Positions 1 to 10,525 of a stretch of 64,000 nt of DNA are shown here, in pieces. The notes under the pieces are model-generated. The model searched no databases, was not told the DNA's origin, and was given only the letters and a program-made list of their open reading frames with translations. Numbering within the stretch: position 1 is the first letter of the stretch; each line of letters starts with the position of its first letter. Source of the stretch: Plazaster borealis (lineage: Eukaryota; Echinodermata; Asteroidea; Forcipulatida; Labidiasteridae); the NCBI GenBank assembly GCA_021014325.1, contig CM037463.1, positions 5,570,501 through 5,634,500 on the forward strand, written 5' to 3'. The translations under genes and the position numbers were made by a program.

Positions 1-841
1 CAAAAGACAGAATCATTGAATAAAAACAATTATAGTGTTGAAGCACAAGCCAATACCTAGGCTTGGGTGGGCGCAGCGATTACAACTGTTTTGTTAAAAT
101 GTGAAAAAAAGGCTGTGTGCATGCTAGCGCATGTTGCCATTGTGTGGTTTTCTGGTGTGTGTTTTTTTTTTTTTTTGATAATCATGACAAAATACTTGAA
201 ATGTATAGTGACACGCCTTGGATGTTTGACGTCAGTCATATTGTAATGTTCATTACTGTATTGTCAGTGTGATTGTGATTGTGAATCTCAGAAGTGTAAC
301 TGAAAACCGCCGATCAGCATCAATATATTCAGTTAACTTGTAAGGAGTGTCCCACCATGCAGACTAGTTTGTGGCAGCTGCTTTAACTTCAGCGAGGGTG
401 CGTCTAAAGCCAAGCGTCTTGTCTTGTGTTAGCTTTACTAGCATTGCAATTTGAGTAATGTGAGTTGACCAGTCAACATTTTCAGATATGATGACTTCAA
501 AGTTCTAGATGGGTGTTTATCAATACTGGGGCCAGTGCAATGTTGCTTTAAAATTAACTTACAAGTTATATAGTGCGTCTATTGTGGGTTCTTGCTTGGA
601 GAGTGTGAATGTTACCTGGTTGAATAACATTTGCCAGTGATGGGACCAATTTACCAGACTGTTCAACAAATCTTCCTGAAGTTGCTGTTGATCACGTAGG
701 GCTATTGATGTGCCAGTGTGGCAGGAGATTCAATCAACCTCCTTCAGCCCATGTTAATTTCCCATATGGGGGACAGAATCTCCGGGGACACCGGACACTA
801 GGACACCGGAACAGAAGGCAGTCACCGGCAAATACAGTCGT
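1..841. other. No gene seen; AT-rich sequence
   Basis: Only a poly-T run (about 163-177) stands out. The 60-aa minus-strand frame over it is lysine-rich because of that run and is not credible. Confidence 0.5.
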
Positions 842-1495
842 TTGACCAGTTCTGGATCACTTTTTAATTCATGTTGTTTTTTGTTGCAATCTTGTTCACA
901 TCTTCAACAAAAAAGTTTATCAGTTTACCTAAACATGTCATTTTAAAACTCACCAAGTATCCTCTGACAAGACAAAAAAAGATAAATACTTTTGAAGAGG
1001 CTTCAAGAAAAGTATCGTCACCTGTTTAACCAGTTCAGGATCAGTTGATTCTATTCTGAATCTGAATCAGTAGCATGCCCTCTATTGCAAACCCATACTC
1101 CCATTCACAACTGTCCCTAAAAGGACACAAACTTTACAAGTGTGTACATGTAGGTATGGACGTGGACTTCCTTTCTCCAGTGAATGTCATGTTAGTTTCT
1201 TCAACAGCAGTGCAAAAACCCAGCAACAAAAACACAAAACAACAGCGCAGGCAAATGAAAAAGTGAAGTGTGTCTGTCTAAAAGCAACATTGACCCGAAC
1301 GTCTATTTTTAACAGTCGCAACTCCCTCCTCCAAGTTTCATTTTCTCAAAAAAAAATATATTACTACAAGAATTTGTTGAAGTCATGTATCTTAAAAGCA
1401 ATAACTAAACTTTCTACAGCAGCCGTACAATTTTACCTTACTGAGTGTGCCACCATTTGACACAATGAGATGTTGAGTGATCCCGAACTGGTCAA
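842..1495. mobile_element. Inverted-repeat element O (about 650 bp)
   Basis: Ends in TTGACCAGTTCTGGATCACT (842-861) and its reverse complement with one mismatch (1476-1495). A third copy, in left-hand orientation, lies inside (about 1026) and two right-hand copies lie outside (1902-1921, 1925-1940). No transposase seen; non-autonomous element or decayed composite. Confidence 0.7.
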
Positions 1496-1944
1496 GGGTA
1501 TGATGCCCCCAAAAGTCTATTTCGGTAATTTCATCAAAAAGCAAGACGACTGCTCAGTACAAGTATTTACGTAAAATATTTCTTACATATTCTTTTATTA
1601 TTTTACATAAATGTTATTCGCCCTGGCATTCAGATTTTAAAGGTGAGAAGTTTTAACAGCGTTTTTTTAACCTACTTTTTTTTTTAATGATCAATATCGC
1701 AGACATACTTCAGAAAAATTGCCATGGCCCATTATTTATTTGTCGATGATGTTTGGCACCTTGTTTATTTGGGGTTTGTTGGTTTATTGGGTGTATTGTT
1801 ATTCTTCACATGTTGTATCATTATCAACATATAAATTGGTAATGTGACTGTGTGTGAGAAGGAATTTATTTATTTGGTTATTGCAAAGTTGAATTGAATG
1901 AAGTGATCCGGAACTGGTCAATGAACCCGAACTGGTCAAGTGAC
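1496..1944. other. AT-rich stretch with two right-end remnants of element O
   Basis: Contains AGTGATCCGGAACTGGTCAA (1902-1921) and a second partial copy at 1925-1940. Otherwise AT-rich with TTTATT/GTTTATT tracts and nothing coding. Confidence 0.5.
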
Positions 1945-1980
1945 TCATGGAGGAAGGAAAAACATTTCCTTCCTCCATGA
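1945..1980. repeat. Perfect hairpin, 16-bp stem
   Basis: TCATGGAGGAAGGAAA, four-base loop AACA, then the exact reverse complement. Not followed by a T-run, so not terminator-like; cause unknown. Confidence 0.85.
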
Positions 1981-2604
1981 ATGAATTTAATTTAATTTGT
2001 GTGTACACACTGCAAAGCACTGGATTGTTTTTAATTAACTTTTTGTACAATTGAAAAATCAAGACTCGACACCCCCCCCCCCGTTCCCCCTCCCCAGATA
2101 GTTCCGTGAGGGAAATCTGCTTACCTTAAATATGGAGATACTTAACCCTCTAGCTCTGAAGAACTAATGATTAAAAGTTAGTCACACGATAAAAACACCA
2201 TCGATAATCATGAACATTTAACACACGTGCAAAATGACACATCATGCACATGTACATACTACTAGTAGTAGTACAGTGCTGTAAATCATGTACGGTACGC
2301 GTATGTTTATTTGACACTTGAGGGCGCTATCGAAGGTAAACATTTAATTTGTGAGGGTGGGCTTGACGCACACGGAGTTGATCTCATCACTGAGCAACCA
2401 TTTGGAGCTATTTGTCATTTATTACCCAAGCCATGGACATAGCAGTTTAACAGTACTGATCAAAATGATAGCAAAGTCCCTATGTAAATATAAATTATTT
2501 TATAGCCTTACATCAAAGCAATTCACGCCACCATTTCGATGTTTTCCACCAGCCAACGAGCACCTGTTTCGACCACCACTTCTCTTGATCCTGTCAAGGT
2601 GTAG
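1981..2604. other. DUT upstream region
   Basis: C-run at 2071-2081, a TACTACTAGTAGTAGTA palindromic cluster near 2257-2272 and GAGGGCGCTATCG near 2321. No repeat family recognised; may hold distal promoter elements. Confidence 0.4.
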
Positions 2605-2761
2605 CTCCGCCCACAACTGGAAAATGATTGGCATGCGAAGAGGAATGCTGGGAAAGGATTCGCGCCAAAATCAAACGAAGTACCGCGAAAACTGCATTAT
2701 CTCGAATCATTATTTTAGTACTGATCCCGTCGTAACATCAAGCACAGCCACACTCGAGTCA
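2351..2761 (+). other. Open frame upstream of DUT start (possible longer isoform)
   Basis: The DUT frame stays open for 137 codons upstream. In-frame ATGs at 2624 and 2633 would add an Arg/Lys-bearing segment (MIGMRRGMLGKDSRQ..) that could serve as a weak mitochondrial presequence. The CCAAT/E2F boxes lie within this stretch, which argues that most of it is promoter. Confidence 0.3.
2605..2690 (+). promoter_or_regulatory. DUT proximal promoter: GC box, CCAAT box, two E2F-like sites
   Basis: In order: CTCCGCCCAC (2605-2614, Sp1-type GC box), ATTGGC (2627-2632, reverse CCAAT box/NF-Y), GCGCCAAA (2662-2669, reverse of E2F consensus TTTSSCGC) and CCGCGAAA (2683-2690, reverse TTTCGCGG, E2F-like). 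The cluster ends 71 bp before the ATG at 2762 with no ATG between. DUT is S-phase/E2F-regulated in other animals, so the arrangement fits; occupancy is inferred. Confidence 0.65.
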
Positions 2762-2958
2762 ATGCCTTCCGACGAAGAAATAGTTCTCCCCGTTACAAAA
2801 CGAGCCAAAATCGACACAGAAATGCCGACCACCGTCACAATGATGGAGGAACAAACGCCGGCGATCAGGCCGCCGACGCTCCGGTTCAAGAAAATTACCA
2901 ACGAAGCCAAGGCGCCCACAAAGGGTACCGAGTTTGCAGCAGGATTTGATTTGTACAG
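2762..2958 (+). CDS. DUT: DUT coding exon 1
   Basis: Encodes residues 1-65 and two bases of Ser66, ending in motif 1 (..AAGFDLY|S) before donor GTCAGT at 2959. The start is the first ATG downstream of the CCAAT/E2F cluster. Its product (MPSDEE.. then TKRAK) parallels vertebrate nuclear dUTPase. The frame is open upstream to an ATG at 2351, with in-frame ATGs at 2624 and 2633, so a longer (for example mitochondrial) isoform is possible but unproven. If the donor is not used, translation reads through a hairpin element and stops at 3038-3040. Confidence 0.93.
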
Positions 2959-2972
2959 GTCAGTGATTAATG

Positions 2973-3039
2973 TAGTTGCGATAATCGTAACCCTCCTCCG
3001 GGAGGAGGGTTACGATTACGAATACGATTATCGCAACTA
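2973..3039. mobile_element. 67-bp palindromic foldback (family M) beside DUT exon-1 donor
   Basis: Arms TAGTTGCGATAATCGTA../..TACGATTATCGCAACTA are near-perfect along most of their length, with CCCTCCTCC/GGAGGAGGG at the centre. GATTAATG flanks both sides (2965-2972, 3041-3048), giving an 8-bp, or 9-bp with one mismatch, target duplication typical of Mutator-like elements. The element starts 14 nt after the exon end. Confidence 0.9.
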
Positions 3040-3089
3040 AGATTAATGCATTCATATGGTCTTTTAAAAATTAACAAGGTCCTGGTAAA

Positions 3090-3264
3090 ATGTCCGTATC
3101 CGACTGCCACTTTTTCATTCATATGAGGGGAAATTTTCGTATCCGAGACTGCAACTTTTTAACTCAAATGTTACCAAAAAAGCAATAGGCCTATCTCTTT
3201 TGTTGAGTAAATAAAAAAGAGACTTTTAATTCTGTAATGAGTGAAAAAGTGGAAGTCAGACACA
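3090..3264. mobile_element. MITE family N
   Basis: Left end GTCCGTATCCGACTGCCACT.. with TTTTTCATTCAT is mirrored at the right end (TGAGTGAAAAAGTGG..GTCAGACAC). The same left end recurs at 5061-5080, and a right-end fragment lies near 26518. Confidence 0.65.
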
Positions 3265-3315
3265 AAAATTTAACCCAGGAAAACTACCAGAAAACTACAA
3301 AAAAAAACAGAAAAA

Positions 3316-4188
3316 ATTCCCAAATCACACAAAAACACTGGCCTGACTGGCGAAACAGTTAGGCTAGCCCTGGTAGGACGTCAGTCAGTGTACACTGACG
3401 TCCTGGGTATAAAGCGCCTCTCTACAATGCGAAAATATTTTGAAGTAATGTTTTTTCATAATTTTAGGGCCTAGGCCTACCTGATTTAAGAAGCAGAAAT
3501 TCCGTTCATAGGCCTATATTCTTTATGTCCGTAACTCACTATTGATGGGTCCAACAATTACAATTTCGTCCACGAATGACATTATTCTAGCAAATAAGTC
3601 CGGGTTGTGCACTACCGTTTTTATCATCGTATTGACTGTGTAGGCTCAGGCGCGCATGCGCGACATGCATAGCAACCTGACCGACTTCCGCGTTAAATTT
3701 GCGCCCCCTCCCTCTAAAGAGTCTAAGTAAGACTGTGCCCTCTATTGTGGTTGCTATGCAAAGGACGTACATGCACTGAAGCATTCACGTCTTGTCAGTT
3801 TCGGCCTGTCGCCGAGAATGCATAAATTTCCATTTTATTTTCACAATAATGTCATCCAAGGATAAAATTGGCAATTCTGAATAGAGCAGGCGTAAGGTTC
3901 AGGACACAAGGAACATGTGAGTCAAGTTTCAGCTTCCTCAAAAAGGTAAAAATATGATAAAAAATTGTTATAAATTTTTTTCGCAATGGTACGGGACCTT
4001 TATACCCAGGACTCTGTCGCGTTGTATGCAACGGAGGAGTCCAACCTGGGCTAGCGAAACAGTTAACAATAACAACTAACAAGTAACATGAATATCCGAA
4101 GTTATAAACTCAGATTGCACTGTATAGATCTATGTTATTGTTAACTGTTGTGTTAACTGTTTCGCCAGTGTTTTGTGTGATTTGGGAA
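3316..4188. mobile_element. Nested double inverted repeat (about 870 bp)
   Basis: Outer arms TTCCCAAATCACACAAAA..ACTGG..CGAAACAGTTA (3316-3360) and the reverse complement (4151-4188). Inside them lies a second pair, GGCTAGCCCTGG..CCTGGGTATAAA (about 3362-3414) versus 4000-4054. GCGAAACAGTTAAC also recurs at 4053-4066. This suggests one element inserted in another, or a composite foldback. Confidence 0.75.
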
Positions 4189-4192
4189 GTTC

Positions 4193-4316
4193 AAACTAAC
4201 ATGAAAATCTTAATGTAGCGTGGTCGGGCAAGTCGGGAGATTTAAGCTACACACTCTTTTGAAGTGCAAGTGTATTGTACACCGCCCTTGTTACGTTAAG
4301 ATTTTCATGTTAGTTT
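4193..4316. mobile_element. Foldback element with perfect 21-bp ends
   Basis: AAACTAACATGAAAATCTTA(A) at 4193-4213 is exactly reverse-complemented at 4296-4316. The 124-bp element abuts the nested repeat to its left. No coding capacity. Confidence 0.85.
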
Positions 4317-5660
4317 GTTTACAAACTGTTCTTATCCTATCTGCCCAGACAAAGGGAATTCATTAAATTGATGTTGTTTTATTCAATATAAATTATAATG
4401 CCCCTCTTCATATTTCAAGATACAACGCGTACACAGTGTAGCTTTGTTGATTTGAGCTTGCACCGGAACGAGCGGCAACGAAAGGGAGGACTTGGCCAAG
4501 AGAAGTTGAAAATAGTCCAACCAGAGTGATTTTGTTTGATTGGATATTTATTCATAAGGCCACATAAAAAAAACAATTGTTGATTGTCCCCTTCCAACCC
4601 TATGAAACCCCCGACCCCCCCTTTTTTTTTACGGCCTTTTCAACTCCCAGATTTTTAAGCTGATATTTTTTCAAAATCTATAAGTTGGAAAAGATGTTTG
4701 AAGAGAGGTTTTTCATGTTGGCAAAAACAAGAACAATTCTTCAAATATTTACTGATGCTATACTGCGTTTTAGTTTTTTGAAAATGTTTACAGAAATATC
4801 ATCAAGGAAATCACACAAACCTTTTGATTGCGATGAATTCTTTATTCTTTATTTCATATTTTGCCAGGTCAACAAAACTATTTAAAAAATAATTTACAAA
4901 TAAAAATGCCCCCATCCCCCAAAGAAAAAAAAAGTACGCCCAACATTTATTTTATTTTATGTGGCCTAAAATGTGCCCAATGGTGGAAAATAAGCCCTCC
5001 TGCCCATCACACTGTTTTGCCAATCATGAACCTCTAATACAGAATGCCAATGGGTAAAATGCCGTATCCGACTGCCACTTTAATCTCCCAATAATTTAGG
5101 CAAAATTTGTCCTTTCCTGCTGTCCAATAAGGTTGCCGAGGCACTTTGAACTACAGTGTCAAAATCAAGGTCGGGTCTGCGATGATCTTAACGGCAGTGT
5201 GTGAGAGTTCCGGTCGCGCAAAGAAATGTCAGCTTGAATTTCCTTTTTTAAAAGGTCAATGATTAAGCTAATTGGCATTTTAATAAAGTCTGTTTTAAAA
5301 AAAACTTAGAAAATGGCAGTTGTATATGGAAATTTGATTACTTTGAATACACAAACATCTGCGACTCGGGGTTCAAACTTCCATGCACCTTCCAGGTGCA
5401 AGAATGAACTTCTAGCGCAGGGGGCAATGAGTGTTTGAAATAAACAAATCTGCCCCTTGAACAAGAAAAAAAAAAGGTGCAAATCTGTGGACATTTGTGA
5501 AGTACATACATAGTACACATCTCCGTAGTTCATTTGCAAGTGCAACATATACATGTATCATTCAAAACCGAATTGTCAGACAAAAGGGTTTTGGCTTAAA
5601 ACTTCATCTCATGTAGACATTCCTTTTTAATTTTCGGTTTTTGTTTTTTTAATTCACTAG
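4317..5660 (+). other. DUT intron 1, remainder
   Basis: AT-rich intron with one family-N end (5061-5080), a T-run (4621-4630) and an A-run (about 5465-5476). The short ORFs here lack any recognisable domain. Confidence 0.5.
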
Positions 5661-5797
5661 TGCTTATGAGTACACAATCCCTGCTGGTGGAAAAGAGAAA
5701 GTACTTACAGATATCTCAATTGAATTGCCAGAGGACTGCTATGGTCGAGTTGCACCAAGATCTGGACTTGCCTGGAAAAACCACATTGATGTTGGAG
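5661..5797 (+). CDS. DUT: DUT coding exon 2
   Basis: Acceptor ..TTCACTAG ends at 5660 and donor GTGCGT begins at 5798. Encodes the end of Ser66 to residue 111 plus one base of Ala112. Contains [10 protein letters not shown], the [14 protein letters not shown] block (motif 2, uracil/phosphate contacts) and HIDVG leading into motif 3. Phases match the flanking exons exactly. Confidence 0.96.
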
Positions 5798-5938
5798 GTG
5801 CGTCAGTCAATTTATCAGCATTTTCAATCTTTGAATACATTGGCCAGAATCAATCATTGGCCAGAATCGTTTCTGGGCAACTTTTGGACTCCATGGCCCG
5901 ATTTAATTTTACCACTTCTATCGGATGGCATGTATATC

Positions 5939-6288
5939 CAGGGTTCCCCCATTGCACGAGCTTGTGTATTGGGCCGATACGTGCAAATTGCGTGCCGATA
6001 TGCGCAAATTGTGGCCGATACGCAACAAAAAATACATTGTATATAATAATAGTTGTTTTGGGGTGTTGTTTTTTGTATAATTTATATAAAAAAAACATCA
6101 AGAGAAAACCATATAAAATGCTCCACATTGCACAGTAGGGCTTTTAAAACCAAGATAAACACCACTTTGTGTTTATCTTGGTTTCCGAAGACCTTGTTTC
6201 AATTCAATGTGCTTCGGCCAAAAATCCTAAAATTTGGCTCCAGACTGAGAATGCGTCACAGTTTTGAAAAATCCTGGGGAAAACCCTG
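5939..6288. mobile_element. CAGGG-ended hAT-like MITE, family J copy 1
   Basis: Starts CAGGGTTCCCCC and ends GGGGAAAACCCTG. Contains GGGCCGATACGTGCAAATTG and, at 6147-6184, a hairpin (AAACCAAGATAAACAC/GTGTTTATCTTGGTTT). A reverse-orientation relative lies at 35260-35559. Flanks ATATC/TTATC suggest a 5-bp target duplication with one mismatch. Confidence 0.75.
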
Positions 6289-6411
6289 TTATCCGTCAAT
6301 TTTTTTCTAGGCTGGACTACGACATGAATTCTAGTACCCTTTGTCCCTCTTTGTACAGGGGAAACGAAACTTTTAGTGCATGCCTTGCACACCACACAAT
6401 GGAATGTCCAG

Positions 6412-6616
6412 GGGCCCAATTTCAATATCAAAAGCTGTTAAGCTTAAAAAATGGCTAAGCACAGAAAAATCTTGCTCAGCAGAAACAGGTTACCTGCCAA
6501 AATACAATGTAATGTATATTGTTTGACTCTGGTTCCCTGCTATAATTTTTGCTTAGCAGAAAAATTTGCTAATCACAATTTTTCTGCTAAACAGCTAATG
6601 AAATTTAGCCTAGGGG
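6412..6616. mobile_element. Foldback family D, copy 1
   Basis: GGGGCCCAATTTCA..AAAGCTGTTAAGC at the left and GCTAAACAGCTAATGAAATT at the right, with GCTTAGCAGAAA blocks and ACCTGCCAAAATAC inside. Same plan as the other D copies, but degenerate. Confidence 0.75.
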
Positions 6617-6650
6617 TGTTAACGTTCCGGTATTCCGAGTGCATACATAA

Positions 6651-7615
6651 ATGCAAGCTTTTAGGTAGGATTAGTGGAACAGGGTGTGTATTGAAAAAAA
6701 CAAGCCGTGGTTTCAAAAAGGGCCATGATGCACTACATTTTCCCCGCCCCAAACTCGTCGCTGTTAGCGCATCGCGTTCCCATGCACTCGGTTCTCTGTC
6801 CAGGCGCTAAAACAATCCTGAACGATCGTGCAAACCATTCCTGCACTGTTGTCAAATTGAGCAAATACTTCATGCACGATCGCCAAATTGCGCAAATTAT
6901 TCCTGCACTATCGGCATATTGCGCACACTATTCCTGCACTATCGGCAAATTGCGCAAACTATTCCTGCACGATAGATAAGCCGATTGCACAAACCAAAAT
7001 TCCTGCACGATCGGCAACTGCACAAACTATTCCTGCAAGATCGACTGATTGTGCAAACATTTTTGTGCAAATCATTTCAGCACGAACAAAACCACTGATC
7101 CTGAACTAAAAATCCATCCACTTTGTGCACGATCGCCCGATAGCTTCTACTTGGAATGCGAGTTTCAGATTCACGCTGTTGGACAATGTACAATAATAAT
7201 ATCTGTCATGATAGCGCGGGGTCGACTCAATTATTGAGTCTTGGATACAAGGTTCCGTTCATCGACTAAAAATGTAGTCAGGATGCCCTGCGACACAGAG
7301 AAAAATGCACGCGAAATGCCGTTACGAAGTAGCTGACTTCTGGGTACCAGTCGCTGCACACTATTAATACAAAAAGATCGATCTACTAGCGCATTGAAAC
7401 GGTAGTTTGTGTTCGTCGTAAGTATTTTTCAACATTTTTTGCCTGGGTGCTTCACGATTTTGTCCGTATACAAAAAAAAAACAACAACAATCTTGGGATT
7501 TACAGCACGGCTTGCGCTAAAAAGTGGAAGCCGTGACACCGAAAAATAGGCCGTGTTTGTTTTCATTTGGCCATGCTAATCACGGCTGCACGGCTGGCTA
7601 CCTAAAAGCTTGCAT
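6651..7615. mobile_element. Inverted-repeat element carrying a 31-bp minisatellite
   Basis: ATGCAAGCTTTTAGGTAG (6651-6668) is exactly reverse-complemented at 7598-7615. GCCGTG-type blocks follow inside on both arms. The interior includes the minisatellite at about 6813-7075. D-family elements lie just outside on both sides. Confidence 0.65.
6813..7075. repeat. Minisatellite, about 31-bp unit, 7-8 copies
   Basis: Unit close to TCCTGCACTATCGGCAAATT GCGCAAACTAT. Two adjacent units near 6900-6965 are almost identical; outer ones diverge and one is expanded to 38 bp. GATCG and TGCGCAA are the best kept blocks. Confidence 0.85.
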
Positions 7616-7679
7616 AAATGCGGGTTTACACTTCCAAAAAAGTTGTGCATGCATAATACACTTCTTCTGGGCATAACTG

Positions 7680-7866
7680 GATAAGCACTGAATATTGCAT
7701 TTAACAGTTTTATGCTTAGCAGAAAAGAGCAGGACACCAGGCAACGATGGTAGATGTGAAACACTTATTTGGCTGGTAACCTCATTTAGGTACATGTCGG
7801 CATATTTTTGTTGTGGTTACATGTAGCTACTTGTTGTGCTCTAAAGCAACTCTATGAAATTTGGTG
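7680..7866. mobile_element. Foldback family D, partial copy
   Basis: Retains TTATGCTTAGCAGAAAAGAGCAGG.., TTGGCTGGTAACCTCATT and the right end AAAGCAACTCTATGAAATTTGG. The left arm is eroded. Confidence 0.65.
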
Positions 7867-8057
7867 TTTGTAAACAGACAGTGCAAGTCACATTTTTGTG
7901 ACCTGTTTATCATGTACATCGATGTTTTAACTTGTGAGTATAGACCCCTTAAATTGGCCACCATCTCTGATGTCAAACAATGGAAACATGTAGGCGCTGC
8001 GCACGGCTCTCAACCAATGATACATGTACATGTAGCTCTTCATAGTGTTAGCAAAAG

Positions 8058-8220
8058 GGGGTGTCTGGGTGTTTTTTTTGACACCCTGTTTTAAATTTGG
8101 ACACCCTGTTTAATCTGTCATTTATGTATGTATTATTGTAAGTGAACAATTTGGACACCCAATTTTTTTAATTTCCAGCAAATTTGGACACCCTTTTACC
8201 AAATTCTGGCTAAAGCTTTG
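8058..8220. mobile_element. Repeat family G, copy 1
   Basis: GGTGTCTGGGTGT..GACACCCTGTTTTAAATTTGG, CAATTTGGACACCCA, TTTCCAGCAAATTTGG, ACCAAATTCTGGCTAAA. Nearly the same order of blocks recurs at 54400-54565. TTTGGACACCC is repeated within the element. Confidence 0.75.
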
Positions 8221-8278
8221 TAGCTCTTCATTAACCTCAGTGAGGGGACTGTTTTGGGCTTGCGACATCATGCGAGGT
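8219..8278. repeat. 60-bp dispersed repeat P, copy 1
   Basis: TAGCTCTTCATTAACCTCAG..GGGACTGTTTTGGGCTTGYGAC is shared with 47005-47062 at roughly 85% by eye. Function unknown. Confidence 0.6.
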
Positions 8279-8633
8279 GTCTTTTGGGGGATGTAAAATG
8301 AGACACACTGCACTTTTGAATTTTCTGTAAATTTTGACTCCTTGTGTTTAGATCCAGATATGTGGCTGCTCAGATTGCCTCGTTTAATGATAATTATTGC
8401 CAACATCGCTGCCTTGCCATTCAGAGAGTTCCCATACCCTGAGCAAGACCAACCTTACCAATTTGAAGTCCCTGGATTTTTATTTATTTATTTTTATTTA
8501 GGGGGGGGGGTGTCTAGCCTTGTACATTATACATGTATGTCAGTGGGGAATTAACAATCACAAGGCCTGGGTCCGAATACATAGTCGAGCCCATCAATCC
8601 AACTTTACAAAAAAATTAGTTTCTTTCATTACT

Positions 8634-9001
8634 TTAAAGGCACTGTACATGTTTGGTAATGACTCAAAATATATATTAGCATAAAAACGTACTTGGTAAC
8701 CAGCAACAGAGAGCTGTTGACAGTATAAAACATTGTAGGAAACAACTCCCTCTGAAGTAACGTAGTTTTTGAGAAAGAGGTAATTTCTCACTAAAATAGT
8801 AAAAACTTCTTGCAAGAAGTTTTTATTTCTATCTGAAAGCACACAAATTTGTACAACAAGGGTGTTTTTTCATCATTTTCTTGCAACTTCGATGACCAAT
8901 TGAGCCCAAATTTTCACAGGTTTATTATTTTATGCATATGTTTGGATACACCAAGTGAGAACACTGGTCTTTGACAATTTCCAAACGTGTTCAGTGCCTT
9001 T
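8634..9001. mobile_element. MITE superfamily A, copy 1
   Basis: Ends TTAAAGGCACTGTACATGTTTGG and CCAAACGTGTTCAGTGCCTTTAA form a roughly 24-bp inverted repeat. The interior has ACTTGGTAACCAGCAACAG, AGAGCTGTTGACAGTATAAAA, a central hairpin AAAACTTCTTGCAAGAAGTTTT, then TTCACAGGTTTATTATTTTA and GATACACCAAGTGAGAACAC. Confidence 0.85.
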
Positions 9002-9553
9002 AATGACTAAAACACAGCACATTATTATTGATCAGGGTGCGAAATTAAGAAAATTTGCTGGTTGCCCCAGGGCAACCACAACTGAAAATCAGGTTGCCCG
9101 AAAGTAATTTTGGTTGCCCGAATAATATAATAATGCTTTGCGCATTGCATGCTCTTTATAGGGTAAAGATTTAAAAATGGCTATCGAAACGGACATCGCC
9201 GATCGTGAGTGGGTCTCATCGCCTTGATTTGAAGTAATTTTTGCTGATTTTGATACCTATGTTCTTCATCATCCGTTAGTCCGGCATCGGTATTGCCCCT
9301 TACGGATGTTTTACCCAACGTAAAACCAAACTTCAAGAGGCTCATTGTGATTGTCACGTCATGAAACTTTGTCAAGTTTGACACATAAACACGTGAATTA
9401 AATAGCAGCGAGTAATATTCATTGCGCGCGCTCACACCATGTTCGCTAGCTGTCCCCACGCTCGTTATAATATGTGCAGCATAACGACTGCGTGGCACCA
9501 GTGAATCATGGAAAGCGCGTGTGCGCGCAGTCTTTATCTATTTTGTTACTTGT

Positions 9554-9675
9554 GAACGTTCTGTTCCAACTATAGAATCGACCTAACTATAGTTGGGCCC
9601 GGGCCAACTGTGTTTTGGATCGGGCCTGTGCCCAACTATTTATAGTTAGGCCGGTTCTATAGTTGGGATGGAACA
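9554..9675. mobile_element. Foldback inside element H
   Basis: GTTCCAACTATAGAATCG..CTAACTATAGTTGGGC at the left and GCCCAACTATTTATAGTTAG..GGTTCTATAGTTGGGATGGAAC at the right form a long imperfect hairpin around a GGGCCTGTGCCC centre. Confidence 0.75.
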
Positions 9676-9782
9676 TGACCACGTCGCGTCGAGTCCGAGA
9701 TCCGAATAATACAACATACGGTACATCGTGCACACATTATCCGCTACCATGCCGCTACACAGTGCCATCGCGGTGTGTGTGA

Positions 9783-10525
9783 CAGGCATGAGAATCTTCC
9801 GGATTTTTCCCGGATTTCCGGATTTTTCACTTCAAAATATGTGGTCTCCGAGTTCAATGTGAATTTGATATAAAATTTGGGGGGTAGGGTGTTGGGGGAA
9901 TGCATTTATATTTCGCTAATCTCTCGTCTTTAAATCAAAAGTTGTAAATTTACCTTTGTAAAATCATACCGCGGATCGACACACCGTTCGTGAAAAACGG
10001 CACGTAAACAATTGCCGCCCGGCTTCCATGTGCATCGCCTATGCAGCGAGATCAATAGATATGTGTAGACTTCTTTCATTCCTCGCTTCAATCACGGTGC
10101 GGTTTATTCATTGTTTGACCGTAATATGTTTACTGCTGCAGCAAAGAAACATGTGTGGAGACTTTGGGAAGTCTACTGACAACAATGCGCGGTGTATGGA
10201 TGCGCGCGCATTGTTAGACTTTTTTACGCACATGTGTGAGAATCGTCGACGTCTGCATAAACCATTAATGATTAAGTCTCAAATTTTTTGTGAGCTTTTT
10301 GAGATAAGATACGTCTTGCATTTTTTATGATTTCATTATTGTTTTTTGAGTATTTTCCTCCTACTAACCCGACCCATGGAGGTAGGATATGCATGGTTCA
10401 ACCACTGAGTGCGGCGCCGATGCTTGGTGACGTTGCCCAATTTCTGGACATTGCCCAAAATCCGGACATGCATTTTTAGCGTTAGGTTTTTCCGGATTTT
10501 TCATCATCGCCCATTCTCATGCCTG
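9783..10525. mobile_element. hAT-like element nested inside H
   Basis: CAGGCATGAGAATCTTCCGGATTTTTCC.. mirrored by ..TTTTTCCGGATTTTTCATC..ATTCTCATGCCTG. Flanks GTGTGTGA / GTGTGCAT agree at 6 of 8 positions, consistent with an aged 8-bp hAT target site. A 100-codon open frame inside (10028-10330) has no motif I recognise. Confidence 0.75.

Noticed and set aside
6813..7075. CRISPR-like array of about 31-bp repeats
   Set aside because: Units are directly contiguous with no spacers, vary in length and lie in an animal intron. It is a minisatellite.
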